A stretch of 64,000 nt of DNA from Triglochin maritima (taxonomy: Eukaryota > Streptophyta > Magnoliopsida > Alismatales > Juncaginaceae), in contig OY821786.1 of the NCBI GenBank assembly GCA_963682175.1, positions 28,294,501-28,358,500 on the forward strand. Direction: 5' to 3'. The translations under genes and the position numbers were made by a program. Below are positions 48,099-59,961 of this stretch, one piece after another (the stretch's first letter is position 1; each line of letters starts with the position of its first letter). A model generated the notes under the pieces. That model was not told the origin of the DNA, did not search any database, and saw only the letters and a list, made by a program, of their open reading frames with translations.

Positions 48099-51000
48099 TT
48101 AAATCCAGTGCTTACCAAACAGCTCCGGATACGACTTCCGAACTTCCTCCTCAACCTCCCAAGTAGCCTCTCGCTCAGAGTGATGCTGCCACCTGATCTT
48201 AACCATAGGAATCGTCCTCCTCCTAAGCTGGTGATCCATCTGATCCACAATCTCTATCGGTCTCTCCTCAAGAGACAAATCCTGCTGGATCTCTGGAACC
48301 TCAATCTGAATCACGTGAGAAGGATCTGACACGTACTTCCTCAGCATCGAAACGTGGAAGACGTTATGATGACCAGAAAACTGTGGCGGCAACGCAATTC
48401 GGTAGGCGACCTCTCCAACTCGGTCCAAAATCTCGAACGGCCCAATGTACCTCGGACTGAGCTTCCATTTCTTCCCGAATCTCATCACCCCACGCGACGG
48501 TGAAATCTTCAGAAAGACATGATCGCCAACCTCAAAAGTCAACGCTCGCCTACGCCGATCCGCGTAGCTCTTTTGCCTGCTCTGAGCTGTCGCTAGTCGC
48601 TGCCTGATCACATCAACCTTCTCAGCATACATCTGTATAATCTCAGGCCCGACTAACTGTCTCTCGCCTACCTCACTCCAGCACACCGGCGATCTGCATG
48701 GTCTCCCGTATAAAGCCTCGTACGACGCCATCCCAATACTCGCATGGTAGCTGTTGTTGTAGGCGAACTCGATCAACGGCAAGTGCTCATCCCAGTGCCC
48801 TGCCCAATCCAGAGTGCACGCTCTCAGCATGTCCTCTAACGTCCGAATGGTCCTCTCTGACTGACCGTCTGTCTGCGGATGGAATGTTGTACTGAACTTC
48901 AGACGAGTCCCCAGAGCCTACTGCAAACTCCCCCAGAATCTGGAAGTGAACCTCGGATCCCGATCTGAAATGATACTCACTGGCACCCCATGCAGTCTGA
49001 TGATCTCCTCGATATACAATCTCGCAAGACCCTCCAAAGGCAAAGTAGTCCGGATGGCCAGAAAATGTGCCGATTTGGTCAGTCGATCGACTATAACCCA
49101 AATCGCGTCATGGGAGCTCCTCGTCTTCGGCAACCCGGTGACGAAATCCATCGTCATGTGCTCCCACTTCCACTCAGGCGGCTCTATGCTCTGCATCGGT
49201 CCCGCTGGTCTCTGGTGCTCGATCTTCACCTGCTGGCAAACCAAACACGTAGCCACAAAATCAACCACATCGCGCTTCATCCCTCGCCACCAGAAGTTCC
49301 GCTACAGATCCTTATACATCTTCGTACTCCCCGGGTGAATGGAATATCTGGCTCGGTGTGCCTCCTCCATGATGTCATCTCTCAGAATGCCAAGTACAAT
49401 CCTCAGATGCTCCCGGTGCTGATCCATATCTGGTGAATAGACTAAAATATCGTCCACGAAGACAATCACGAAACGGTCGAGGTACTGACTGAAAGTCCTA
49501 TTCATCAGATCCATAAATGTTGCAGGCGCGTTCGTCAACCCGAACGACATCACCAGAAACTCAAAGTGCCCGTACCTCGTCCGGAAAGCTGTCTTCTGAA
49601 CATCTGCCTCTCTGATCCTCAACTGATGGTACCCGGATCGCATATCAATCTTTGAGAACACCTTCGCTGACTTTAACTGGTCAAACAGGTCCTCGATCCT
49701 GGGCAAATGATACTGATTCCTCACAGTAACCTTATTCAACATCCGGTAATCTATACACATCTGCAACGAGTCGTCCTTCTTCTTCACAAATAAAATCGGC
49801 GCACCCCACGGTGAGACACTGGGTCGGATAAACCCAGTATCCATCAGATCCTGCAACTGTTTCTTCAGCTCTGCCAACTCTGCAGGTGCCATCCTGTACG
49901 GAGCCTTCGACTGCGGTGTAGCCCCAGCTACCAAATCAATGCCGAACTCTATCTCTCTATGAGGTGGTAGACCGGAGACATCATCAGCAAACACCTCGGG
50001 AAAATCCTGAACAATCTCGATGTCCTCCAGCCTCCTCAACTCTGGGTCTGGAACTACCAAGGTGGCCACAAAAGCCCTGCAACCCTGCTGAATCAACTTC
50101 CGAGCTCTAACCGAAGAAACAATCAACCGACTCCCGCGGTCCTTCAATCCTCTGATCAGAAGATCAGGCAAACCTCGCCTCGGAATCAAAATCTTCTTAT
50201 CACGGCACAAGACTCGGACGTCATACTGGGACAACCAATCCATCCCGAGTATAACATCGAAGTCCACCATCGGTAGCAAGATCAGGTCAGCCGAAAATTC
50301 CTGGTCTCCCGAAGCAATCGTGGCGCCGGGGAGAAATCTCCCCACAGTGCCCACCAAACCCAGGGGTGTGCTGACTTCCAAAGTGGCAGTCAACATCGCA
50401 GGGGTACGTCCCAACACGCTCGCAAACTGCTCAGAGATAAACGAGTGTGTGGCCCCAGAGTCGAACAACACCCTAGCTACCAAATCTGCAACAAGAAGCG
50501 TACCTTCCACCACCGTGTTGGCATCTCTAGCCTCCTCTGCCTGGATAGTGAAAACACGGCCTGCTCTCTTCCCCTGCTGGGGTGGTGCTGCAGAACGACT
50601 CGGTCCAGCTCCACCAGCTGTGGATGATCCCGGCCGAACAATAGGCCTACCCGGCCTACTCGGGCAAGAACGAACAAAGTGACCCAGCTGGCCACAACCA
50701 TGACACGCGTCAGAACGGGGTCCGCAACCGCGTCCCGGATGAACTCCACCACACTGCCTGCATTGCCCAGCCTGCGGTGGTCCACCTCCATCAATCCGGG
50801 GCCTCTTGCCCGGATTCCCTGACAACTGACTCCCCGGACGCACTCCGGTCTTCACCTGCGACCTCCTAGCCTCCTCAATGTCCTGGCTATCCTGATCCAT
50901 GATGGTAGCGAACTTCACAGCGTCTGCTAACGTCTGTGGCATGCTCGTGGTAACACGGGCCCTGAACTGCGGCCTCAGACCGCGCACAAACATCCGAGCT

Positions 51001-51566
51001 CTCTGCTCCTGCGTCACATAAATCTCTGGACAGTATCGCTCCAAAGCGTGAAATTTGCTGATGTAGGCAGCCAGAGTCATGTCCCTCTGCTCTAAAGCCA
51101 GGAACTTCTCTCTCTTCCTGTCGCGGGCGTGCTGCGGGAAGTACTGCTGGTTGAACTCCACCAGGAACTCCTCCCAGCTCAACTCCTCACTGTCCTCGAA
51201 CACCACAGCAGAAGTGGATCTCCACCAGTTGGTTGCGCCGCCGTCCAACACGTAGGTGGCCAGATCCACCTTCCTCTCAGGAGGACACCCAATCGCCCAA
51301 AATATCTTCTGGATCTTGAAGACCCAGTCCTCTGCTGCCTCAGGGTCGCCGCTACCATCGAAGGTTGGGGGATGCTGACGCATAAACCGATCCAACACAG
51401 CGCCCGCTCCTCCCTGATCAGCCTGGGCGGATTGGCGCTCGAGAATCTCGCCCAATCTACCCAGCGTGCCCTGGAGTGTCCTCAGCTCCTCACCTCTACT
51501 CCCCTCACCCACCTCATCACTGGTGCTACGGTATCGGGGAGAAGGTCTCACACGCCTCGGAGCCAT
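48099..51566 (-). pseudogene. Tekay-like gag-pol polyprotein, one frame with two stops and RNase H deleted
   Basis: Start [14 protein letters not shown] at 51566. Residues 60-230 are gag; the CCHC knuckle [14 protein letters not shown] is at 288-301; protease [12 protein letters not shown] begins near 367; RT has [19 protein letters not shown] and FVDDILVYS near 703. After [14 protein letters not shown] the frame passes directly to [20 protein letters not shown], the integrase N-terminal domain, so the RT thumb/connection and all of RNase H are missing. In-frame stops lie at 49302 (after YKDL) and 48918 (after FWGSLQ). Integrase core ([50 protein letters not shown]) and a chromodomain-like end ([20 protein letters not shown]) follow, ending GKHWI at 48099. 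Total is 1,156 codons including stops; relatives have roughly 1,450. Confidence 0.93.
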
Positions 51567-51662
51567 CTACACAGGAGACACAAAACATGAATGAGAACAA
51601 TGCATGCATGATTGACACAACTCTAAGGGTGGTTCCATTGGGCGAAGACACTGAAACTGACC

Positions 51663-51674
51663 GCTCTGATACCA
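51663..51674 (-). other. Primer-binding site of the Tekay-like element
   Basis: On the minus strand TGGTATCAGAGC starts three bases inside the 5' LTR, complementary to the initiator Met tRNA 3' end. Confidence 0.9.
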
Positions 51675-51677
51675 AGT

Positions 51678-53431
51678 TGTAACGTCCTCAAACACAACGG
51701 AAAATTTCAAATTTAAATCATACAATCAACGAGGACATTACGAAAGGAATACACACACTGGTGCACCAACATATATATATATATGTGAACGAGTTTACAA
51801 AAGAATGTGATTACATCAAAAGATCATATACAGAAAATATACACAAGTAATCACAACCACCTCAAAATGTAGGGAAGCAGGATCAGGTCTCGAGCGCTCC
51901 CTCCGCCGACGCCACCCACCTAACGTCGCTCTCGGCCTGAAAGCAGACAATGAATGCCTGAGTTTCCAAGAGGAAACCGAGTATGCCAAACCCTAACACA
52001 TATATGGACAGAATGAAATGTGCAAAGAAACGTAAAACACCACAACTAAAACACCTGCTAAGTTCCCGGGACCTCTCTCCCGGCCATAGCCCAACAACAC
52101 GGTCTCAAGGGTCCTCTCACCCCAACCCACCAACACACGTGCACACAAGGCACCGCCGGTCCAAAACACGGCCAAACAACCCCCTCATTGCCTCAGTGTT
52201 ACCGGAGCCACGGTTTTGCATCATTCGCCGGAGTCACGGCTTTGCCTCATTCGCCGGAGCCACGACCACTAAATCACAACCCACGTGTCACCACTAATCT
52301 CGCTATAGGGCCGGAATGTCTGTGCCGTCACCCCAAAAGGGCCGGAGACCCGTTGCCTTCTAGCCAATCAATAACAACACACACACACACAAAAACAGTG
52401 TAAAACGGTCGAACAAAACATGGCTTCCGGTCGACCGATCCTCACCCAGAGAACTGGCCCAACCTTAAAATCCGCCAAACGGTCGACCGACAAAGGGGTC
52501 CCGGTCGACCGAAAAGCACCAGTAGAAAATCCATTTTCGCAAACAACAATAAAACGGTCAAACAACCGAACCCAATCGGTCGACCGTTTACCTCCAGTAG
52601 AAAACTTCCAATAAAACACAATTACACGGTCGAACCACACACACTAGCGGTCGATCGAAATCCACCAGTGTCAAACCTTCGACCAAACCATACACACGGT
52701 CGACCGAAACCTCATTTCGGGTTGACCGGACATTAAGTTAACTTAAGCGTCGGTCGAACGAGTCAAACAGGCGGTCGACCGTTTAGATGGTCAACGCCCC
52801 AACCGACCTACAACAGTACTTTCGGTCGACCGGCAAAGGGGTCCCGTTCGACCGAAAATACCCAGGACGTTTTCTCTCGCGAAAATTGCACAACCGGTCG
52901 ACCGCCCAAAAGGGCATCGTTCGACCGGTGCGAGGGATTCTGCCCCAAATACACTATAACCGGTCGACCGAACCAAAACACCGGTCGACCGTTTATAGTT
53001 CAGAAACGGCTGTGCAGGTCCGACGAGCCCGAAACGGCCTACCGTCGACCGCTCCCACTCCCACACTAAAAATAGGTGAGCTTAAAAGCAAGTTTGACAT
53101 ACCTTAAGGCTTGAAGAAGCCTTTGAAGAACGACGGCGAGCTTTTCCACGATAAACCCAAACTCCGGCGAACACAACGATCTTCGCTCCTCCGGCGACTC
53201 CAACAACACCCTCACCTCCACACGGCCGAAGAACTCTGATGGAGAGAGAGAGACGCGCCTAGAGAGAGAGGGTGAGTGAGAGAGAGATACGCAGGAGAGA
53301 GAGTGAGGGAGAGAGAGTAAAACCAACCTTTATATACAAATCTCCCACTCGATCTCAGCCGTCCATCTCAACCCATCACTAATCCTCCCCTAAACACAAT
53401 TAAGAACAATAAGCAAGGTTAGGATATAACA
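51678..53431 (-). repeat. 5' LTR of the Tekay-like element (1754 bp)
   Basis: Nearly identical to 46286-48064 apart from one fewer 26 bp minisatellite unit and scattered substitutions, many of them transitions. It has the same array of cggtcgaccg motifs (52427 to about 52990). Confidence 0.93.
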
Positions 53432-53439
53432 TTGCATAA

Positions 53440-53935
53440 ATGGAATAGAAGGTGGATGCTCTGGAGAGGCCAATGTATGAGGTCAAAAGGAACTTGAGGA
53501 GAGAGGTATACAACAGACCTGTCAGATTCGTTATGTTTCTCAATAGCTTAGAGTAAATTGAGGTTATTACGTTAGTTTTATGTTCCTTTATCCTCAGTCG
53601 TTATTCTCCCAAATTATGACACCTGAAGAGTTTCTTCACCTCCTTCTATGGTTAAGCTTAATGGGTTTTTTCTATTCGAAATTTGTTACCGTCCGTCTTT
53701 TCCATCCAATTCCCGTCATTGCAAGCACACACTAATTTTTGGCATAACATCAATGTGATATTTATTCTTCCTAGCATTTGAGTTTATGTGCAACTAAAGA
53801 TTTGTTTTATTCTTTTGAAATAATGAATCTTTTGGGCTTCATTTTACTATGTAGATACTTGAACTTGAGGAGAAATTAGAAGACGAGGTCATGGTGCGAC
53901 ACTCACCCGATTGACTTAGAAAATTGATACATAAA
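53440..53935 (+). other. Second host-like segment in the CACTA interior, unassigned
   Basis: Just right of the nested retroelement a frame reads KVDALERPMYEVKRNLRREV and YNRPVRFVMFLNSLE before a stop near 53554. Near 53853, after an acceptor-like tatgtag, another reads ILELEEKLEDEVMVRHSPD. These look like captured exons, but I do not recognise the gene. Confidence 0.35.
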
Positions 53936-54463
53936 TCAGAAGGTTTTTTTATATTTGTTGTCTTATTAGATGTATCTCTTTGTGTATTGTTTGAATGAAT
54001 GTTGTAAAATATGTATGTGAATTTGAATGTTGTTGAATTGAATATGAATGTTATAGAGATTAAGTGCGAACTACAGACATCAAATTTAAAATTAAAAAAT
54101 ACCCTACTACGTTGATTTTCCAGAAAATCGACGTTGTAGGCGGTCTACCACGTCAATTTCTAAAGAAACCGACGTTGTAGGGTACAAAAACCAAAAATAA
54201 AAAATATCATAATACGTCGGTTTTCCATAAAACCGACGTTGTAGGGTATAAAACCGAAAATATAATTTTTTGATAATGGGTCTACCACGTCGGTTATCTT
54301 GAAAACCAACGTGGTAAACCCCCACTACCACGTCAGATTTTATACCGATGTGAAAGAGTACTTCCGTATAACGTCTCACATCTACCACGTCAGTCAACTA
54401 AGACGGTCAACACGACGTTGTATCCCCTTAATATTCAACGTTATAGTCTTTTTTACAGCAGTG

Positions 54464-54995
54464 TTACTTAGAAACTATTTTTGAAAACATGAATTATGAA
54501 GATTGTGAAGATTATTTAAAAGAAATTAAAGAACATCTTAATAGATACTTTAGTATATATGAACGATTACATAATATGCATCAAATAAGTTCAAACATTT
54601 CTAGTTCATCATCATCCCATCACCACCTATTGGTGGATCAAGATGAAGATGATGAGAACTCCCATTGGAATTGGTTAAACAGGAAAAAAATAAGATTAGT
54701 GCAAAATAAAACACATAATGAATTAACTGGATATTTAAATAGTGAAATGTACTTAACTCCTACATAAGAAAAAATCTTTTGATGTTTTAGACACGTGGAA
54801 ATCTAAGTTTGCTAGGTTTCCAATAGTTTCTTTATTAGTATGAGATTACTAACTCCTCTGGGGTTAACTGTGGCATCTGAGTCTGCATTTAGCACAGGTA
54901 AACGGATCTTGACAAACAAGAAGCAAAGCAGATACGGCTAATCACTCGAGACAAGACGTTGTGTGAAGGACTGATTGGACGCGACAGATAAAATG
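54464..54995 (+). pseudogene. hAT transposase relic, second part (C-terminal dimerisation region)
   Basis: It continues from 45468 across the CACTA insertion: MNYEDCEDYLKEIKEHLNRY, NELTGYLNSEMYLTP, then LTPLGLTVASESAFSTGKRI. VASESAFSTG is the hallmark of the hAT C-terminal dimerisation domain. Stops and frameshifts are present. The 3' end of the element probably lies near 55290, where acccgacccgacccgacc repeats typical of hAT subterminal regions occur. Confidence 0.85.
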
Positions 54996-57025
54996 CAGAA
55001 CATGCAAATCAACGAGAGCACCGATGAAGATGAATGAACTATTTATAATTGTATGTAATTTGCAATTGAATACTTAATACATTAGTATTTGTTTGTAATT
55101 TGTAAACTTATTTTACTTAATGAAATTTTACTATCAGTTTTGATGGGTAGACGTGGTAGTCGGTAAGGCAATGACGTCGATGAACCGATTATTTTGTTGA
55201 AATCCTAATTCGATAGTGTTTTTTTATTTAATGCTTGTAAGTTACTTCTATCTGAATATCTCATGTACGAAAAACAAGACCCGCAAACCCGACCCGACCC
55301 GACCTGAAACCGGTAGTCTATTGGCAAGGGTAAAATTCGAAAGAAAACTTATACGCTATAGTTCTGCTATTTTCTTTCCATTGGTCCTTATTTTATTGTA
55401 AGCTTATCAGAAGGAAACTATGCATGATTTATGGACTGATATATACGTGTTTTGGATTGTAACCTCATAAGGAGAAAATATTCATTGTAAACTTAAAACC
55501 ATACTGTGAATCATAACATGATTTCTTTTACTTTAATGGCATCTATGAAATTTCAAAAAACAAAACTTCCAATAGTAGACTCAAGCAGCCCCTTCAGATT
55601 TGGGAGTCAATGTTCACCACGTCATCAATGTCATCTCCCACAACTTTCAAAAAAGGTCATCCACCACCAGAGTTCTAAAGCAACATTTGGATGTTTGGTC
55701 AAATGATTTTTTTGTGACCAAAAGCTCTTCCTGTAGCAGCTACCGCCCAAGACCCAGTTTCTCACGGGAAAAAGCTGTGAGTGTAGTGCTTCCCACTTCT
55801 CAAGGAAACGCCCAATCAGGAAGAAGGACCGTTTGGCCACCTCTGAACTCATTAATTGCCCCGAATTGAAAATTGTGGTTACATATTGTATAAGGTTCGA
55901 AGTTGAAAAGCCACGTGAGTGAAAATTCTATTGGCAGTACACATAAAGCAAAGGGTCATAAGAAGCATGGTCATGGTAAATTATTTGTAACTACAAATAT
56001 TGACGTATAAGTTCAGAATATAAACAAATTCAAAAGTAACTCAAAACATAATGAAATTCAAAGTAAATAAATTTTAAGGAATTCCTTAAATTTTCGAAAG
56101 CCAAAGGCAAAACTCATGGATGGTGGCAACATTAATAACATTTTCATATTAGGATTCTCAAACTCCATACTTTATAGCAAACGTATATGTAATTTTTTTA
56201 TCCTAATCTCTCACATCAATATTGTAATGGGTACATCAGTAAACAAGAATCGGGAAAATCAATTGAATCTGTGTTCGGGAAATATCGAACCAAAACCTCA
56301 ATTCGTCGTACTCCGATCGTTGGGCAACTCCAAGTTCGTCGGGCGCGTGAAGCCAAGCCTACCAAGTACCAAGCCAAAACCAGAGCTCCACCGAGAAACC
56401 CTCGAAAACATGTCATTCTAGTCGATCCAGATTTCATGTTTTCTGTTTGGATGCTCCTACAGCCTTTTTCTAGTTTTTGGGCTCACGTAAAGCAACAAAA
56501 AGCTATAAAGATCTATGTCCAAATTGGGCCTAAATAACTACTTTTGCCTTAAAAGAGTCCGAACAGCTCTACCCTTGCAAAGGTTCTTTTTTTGAAAGTT
56601 AAAGAGTAGCGAAAGACTAACATCCTTGCCTCAGCACCAAGAAACCACAAAAATGTGTTTTTTATTTATTTTACACATTGCCATATGTAAACAAAAAAAT
56701 GTTCTCAAAACATTAGTGTTAAATTAAATTGGATGGAATGTACTTTTAGTATCAAAGTTTCAAGACAAAGAACAGATATATGGCCTTAGAACCGACCATG
56801 TGCTACCAATACATTATACGTGTGGTCCTTTACAAAAAGATGTTTAAATGTAACATGCTTCCCTTTCTAACTCATTTCAAAATTGGATAAATTACAAGTC
56901 GAAAAATGCTACCAAAAAATCAGGTAAACTCATTTCATAGTTGAATAAATTACACGTTCAAATGTTATCAGGTTAATATGGCTGGGACTTAAACTTCCAA
57001 ATTTCTCCGAAGAGTCCCCCCAAAA
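54996..57025. other. Intergenic stretch, mostly unrecognised
   Basis: It includes the probable hAT 3' subterminal region (55270-55310). No conserved coding pattern was seen. A segment at 55690-55850 (ggtcaaatgatttttttgtgacc, ggaccgtttggccacc) looks like a short inverted-repeat element, but the ends could not be fixed. Confidence 0.4.
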
Positions 57026-59652
57026 TCACCAATAATCTTTGCAAGAGCATTGATTGTTTTTGAAGCGATGAAACCTGTTAATATCTCTAACAATGATCTC
57101 GCGTCCAACGATTCCCGAAATGAACTTTATAGCACTGTGGCAGTCCCCACAGACCCTGAGGTTCTTCGTGATTCTGATGGGAATACCAGCAGGAATGCAG
57201 ATTAGCCCAAAAGGAGGGCGAGCTTCTCGCTGTGGTAGAACAACTCGCTCTCTTCCTCTTCCAAGTCGAATAAGGCATACTTTGTGTCGGGACTATATCC
57301 TGCAGCCTTCATTTCACTCCTCAGCTTTGCTAGTACAGCCTGAATCTCGTCGTTGCGCTCATGGGACTGATCCTTCGCTTGGAAAACATGGACAACGTTC
57401 TTCCATGTGATCCAACTGCAACCAGGACCCTTCTTGATTCCAACATGCTTCATATCCTTCCTTACTTCCATGGCTTCTTCCCACCTGAAGTGTTTTTCCA
57501 GAGGCAATTAGAACAGCAGTTAATGGAGATAATCAACACAGTGACAAGAACCAATCTCACAATACACATTTGGGAGAAAACTTCCTTAGAAAACTGGGCA
57601 ATTGACATTTTCACTAGGACCTAAATTTTTTGTTATGCATTTGTAAGTTGCTGAAGAAATACAAGAACTAAAACTATCATATTGGACATTTTCGCTGGCC
57701 AATAAACATAGGCTTTGAAGTAGATGGGAACAACACGAAGGAAAAGGTGGTTGAAAATGACTCATATACTTAATAAGTATCGTGCACCATATTGAAAATA
57801 ATCAGTTAGAAGAGACACCAGATTTCCACACCAAAATTGTAAGTTTAGGTTTTTTACTTACCATAAGTCAGGGTTAAAAGTCGATCCTCCATCCCTTGGT
57901 AGATTTGATGTTCACGAAATTTCAAAAGATTGTGAAAATGATGTATAAATATACTGTAGCATGAAAAGTTCAAATTTCGGATTCTTAATGACCCAATATC
58001 AATCATCTTCAGGAAACATGGATTCCGTTTATCTGTCTCGTGAAAAGTTTTTCCCCCAAACAAGACATCTAACTGGATTGGCCAGAAATCAAAAAAACAT
58101 AAAAAAGTACCGAGATAAACTAATCACCAATGAAAACTAATTGTCCAAGCATCAACTTCTGTATACTACACAATATATATAAATCTAGAAATTCCAAGCT
58201 TGATAGAAGGATCCTACAGAAAATAACTTCTATTAAGTTTCTTTATCAGCAATGTCCAAAAACTTCATCTGGAACAACCTCTTCTATAATCAATATGTTA
58301 TCACCTTCTAATGTAACTCAGGAAAAGCCATCAAATGGTAGTAGACTACAGCATAAAAACAACCTTAAAATGAACTTAAATGCCACTTGATCAACAGAAA
58401 TACCATAAATTTTACAGTTAAAAAACTTCTTCACAATGAGAACGTAGAAGTTTACCTGCCAGCAGAGGCAAACATGTTGGAGAGCAATACCTGATTGCCG
58501 GAATCAAGTGGGTCAAGCTCGAACAATCTCTCTGCAGCAATCCTCCCTAATTCCATCTTACCATGCATCCTGCAGGCACCAAGAAGTGCTCCCCATACTG
58601 ATACACTCGGATTCATTGGCATCCTCTCTATAAACTCAAAAGCACACTCTACCATCCCAGCACGCCCAAGCAAATCCACCATACAGGCGTAATTCTCCAA
58701 GTGTGGCTCAATGCCAAACCTTTGCTTCATACTATCAAACAGCTCTAAGCCTTTCTCAACAAAACCTCCTCTACTGCATGCAGTCATTAAATTTAGGATC
58801 GTAACATAATTAGGTGCAATTTCTCCTTCTACAATCATCTTGTTAAATGTCAAAAGAGCCATCTCAGCTTGGCTTTGCTGTGCATAACTGCCAATCATTG
58901 AGTTCCAGGTGATCAAATTCCGCAGTGTCAACTCACGGAATGCCAATTCAGCATCCTCAATGCCGCCACATTTTCCATACATATCTACCAAAGAGCTTCC
59001 AACAAACACATTCATGTCAATACATGCTCGGATGGCAACAGCATGCACAGACCTCCCAAGATCCAGCCCTGCTAACCCACAACAAGTGGTGAGAATGCTT
59101 GACACCATGAACTCTGTGGGAACCCAGCCTTCTTGCCTTGCACTCAAATAAACACGAAATGCCTCCTCTTCCTTCCCATTTTGTGCATACGCTACAATCA
59201 TCGAGCACCATGACACGTCATTCCTCTTCAACATCCTATCAAAAACTTGCTTCGCCGAATCAACCAAATGACACTTGCCATAGAAATCAAGCATACCATT
59301 ACAAACCGATATATATCATAACACAAACCAAACTTTACAACAAAATCATGAAGTTGAGCCCAAAGAGAGACAAACCTACCACCAGCACATGCATTAAAAC
59401 ACACACACAATGTGATTGAATTTGGCTCCTCTCCCACCAATTGGAGACCCAAAAATGTCCTGAAAACCTCGTCTGGGCACCCATGCAGCACTGCATTGGT
59501 CATTACTGCAACAACATTGTTTCAGGCATTTCCTCGAACACCTTTCTAGCACAGTTCGAAAATCCCACCTTATAGTACATGTCGACAACACTGCAAGCAA
59601 CAAAAACATTGGCGTAAAGTCCACACTTGACGGAGAAGCCAAGGACCTGTGT
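57026..59652 (-). pseudogene. MEF11: PPR-DYW protein gene (MEF11/LOI1-like), truncated, three frameshifts
   Basis: DYW-class pentatricopeptide proteins bind organelle RNA and direct C-to-U editing. Exon 1 is 59652-58456 and exon 2 is 57484-57026, with a 971 bp GT-AG intron. Exon 1 has PPR units (VFVACSVVDMYYK, FVGSSLVDMYGKCGGIEDAE, NLITWNSMIGSYAQQSQAEM, CMVDLLGRAGM, VWGALLGACRMHGK). Exon 2 has E/DYW signatures ([53 protein letters not shown], stop TGA 57028-57026). Order and wording follow Arabidopsis At4g14850. Breaks: 1 nt lost near 59528 (after FEEMPE), 2 nt gained in an AT run near 59310, and 1 nt lost in GGG at 57206-57208. The first 130 or so residues are absent; an acceptor-like CAG at 59653 leaves room for an upstream exon. 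Confidence 0.87.
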
Positions 59653-59961
59653 CAAATTTTCAAATGCTCAAATGAAAAACTCCTTTTTTTATTCTTAGAA
59701 GTAACATATCCATAGTTCATAAGCAATCTAATATGGGTGAACAAAAATCTACCACAAAAGATAATTTTTACAAGCAATGTTACTATCATCGGCACAAAAA
59801 TCTACCACATGCATTATTTTTTTACAGAAGAAAACGTGTAACCAAGTTTTACATAAACGGTACGTATGAGATGTGTACAGTGCAACCAAATAATTTCATA
59901 TCATATCTGAATATATGGAATAAAGTGGGTGCATAAGATATAGCACAATTTGAGGAGTGCA
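59653..59961. other. Sequence between the PPR relic and the LTR, nothing recognised
   Basis: A+T-rich, with no match to the missing PPR N-terminus. It could be intron if an upstream exon exists beyond the retroelements. Confidence 0.4.

Larger units (their letters stand above)
46286..53431 (-). mobile_element. Complete Ty3/gypsy LTR retrotransposon (Tekay/Del-type chromovirus), TSD ttgca
   Basis: Two LTRs in the same orientation (46286-48064 and 51678-53431) flank one gag-pol region read on the minus strand. Perfect duplications ttgca lie at 46281-46285 and 53432-53436. A primer-binding site lies at 51663-51674 and a polypurine tract at 48065-48081. The C-terminal chromodomain-like end of the polyprotein supports a chromovirus. 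The element is inserted in the small CACTA. Its pol is defective. Confidence 0.95.
45469..54463. mobile_element. Non-autonomous CACTA element (about 1.84 kb without nested retroelement), TSD tta
   Basis: Ends are CACTGCTGGAAAATCGG (left) and CACTGCTGTAAAAAAGAC (right, reverse complement), with duplications tta at 45466-45468 and 54464-54466. Subterminal regions 45483-45745 and 54101-54440 are arrays of ccacgtcggtttt and its complement. No transposase is present. The middle carries host-gene-like segments, and a whole LTR retrotransposon (46286-53431) is inserted in it. Removing the element rejoins the hAT reading frame region. Confidence 0.88.

Noticed and set aside
55690..55850. Possible short inverted-repeat element
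   Set aside because: Ends and target duplication could not be matched on both sides.
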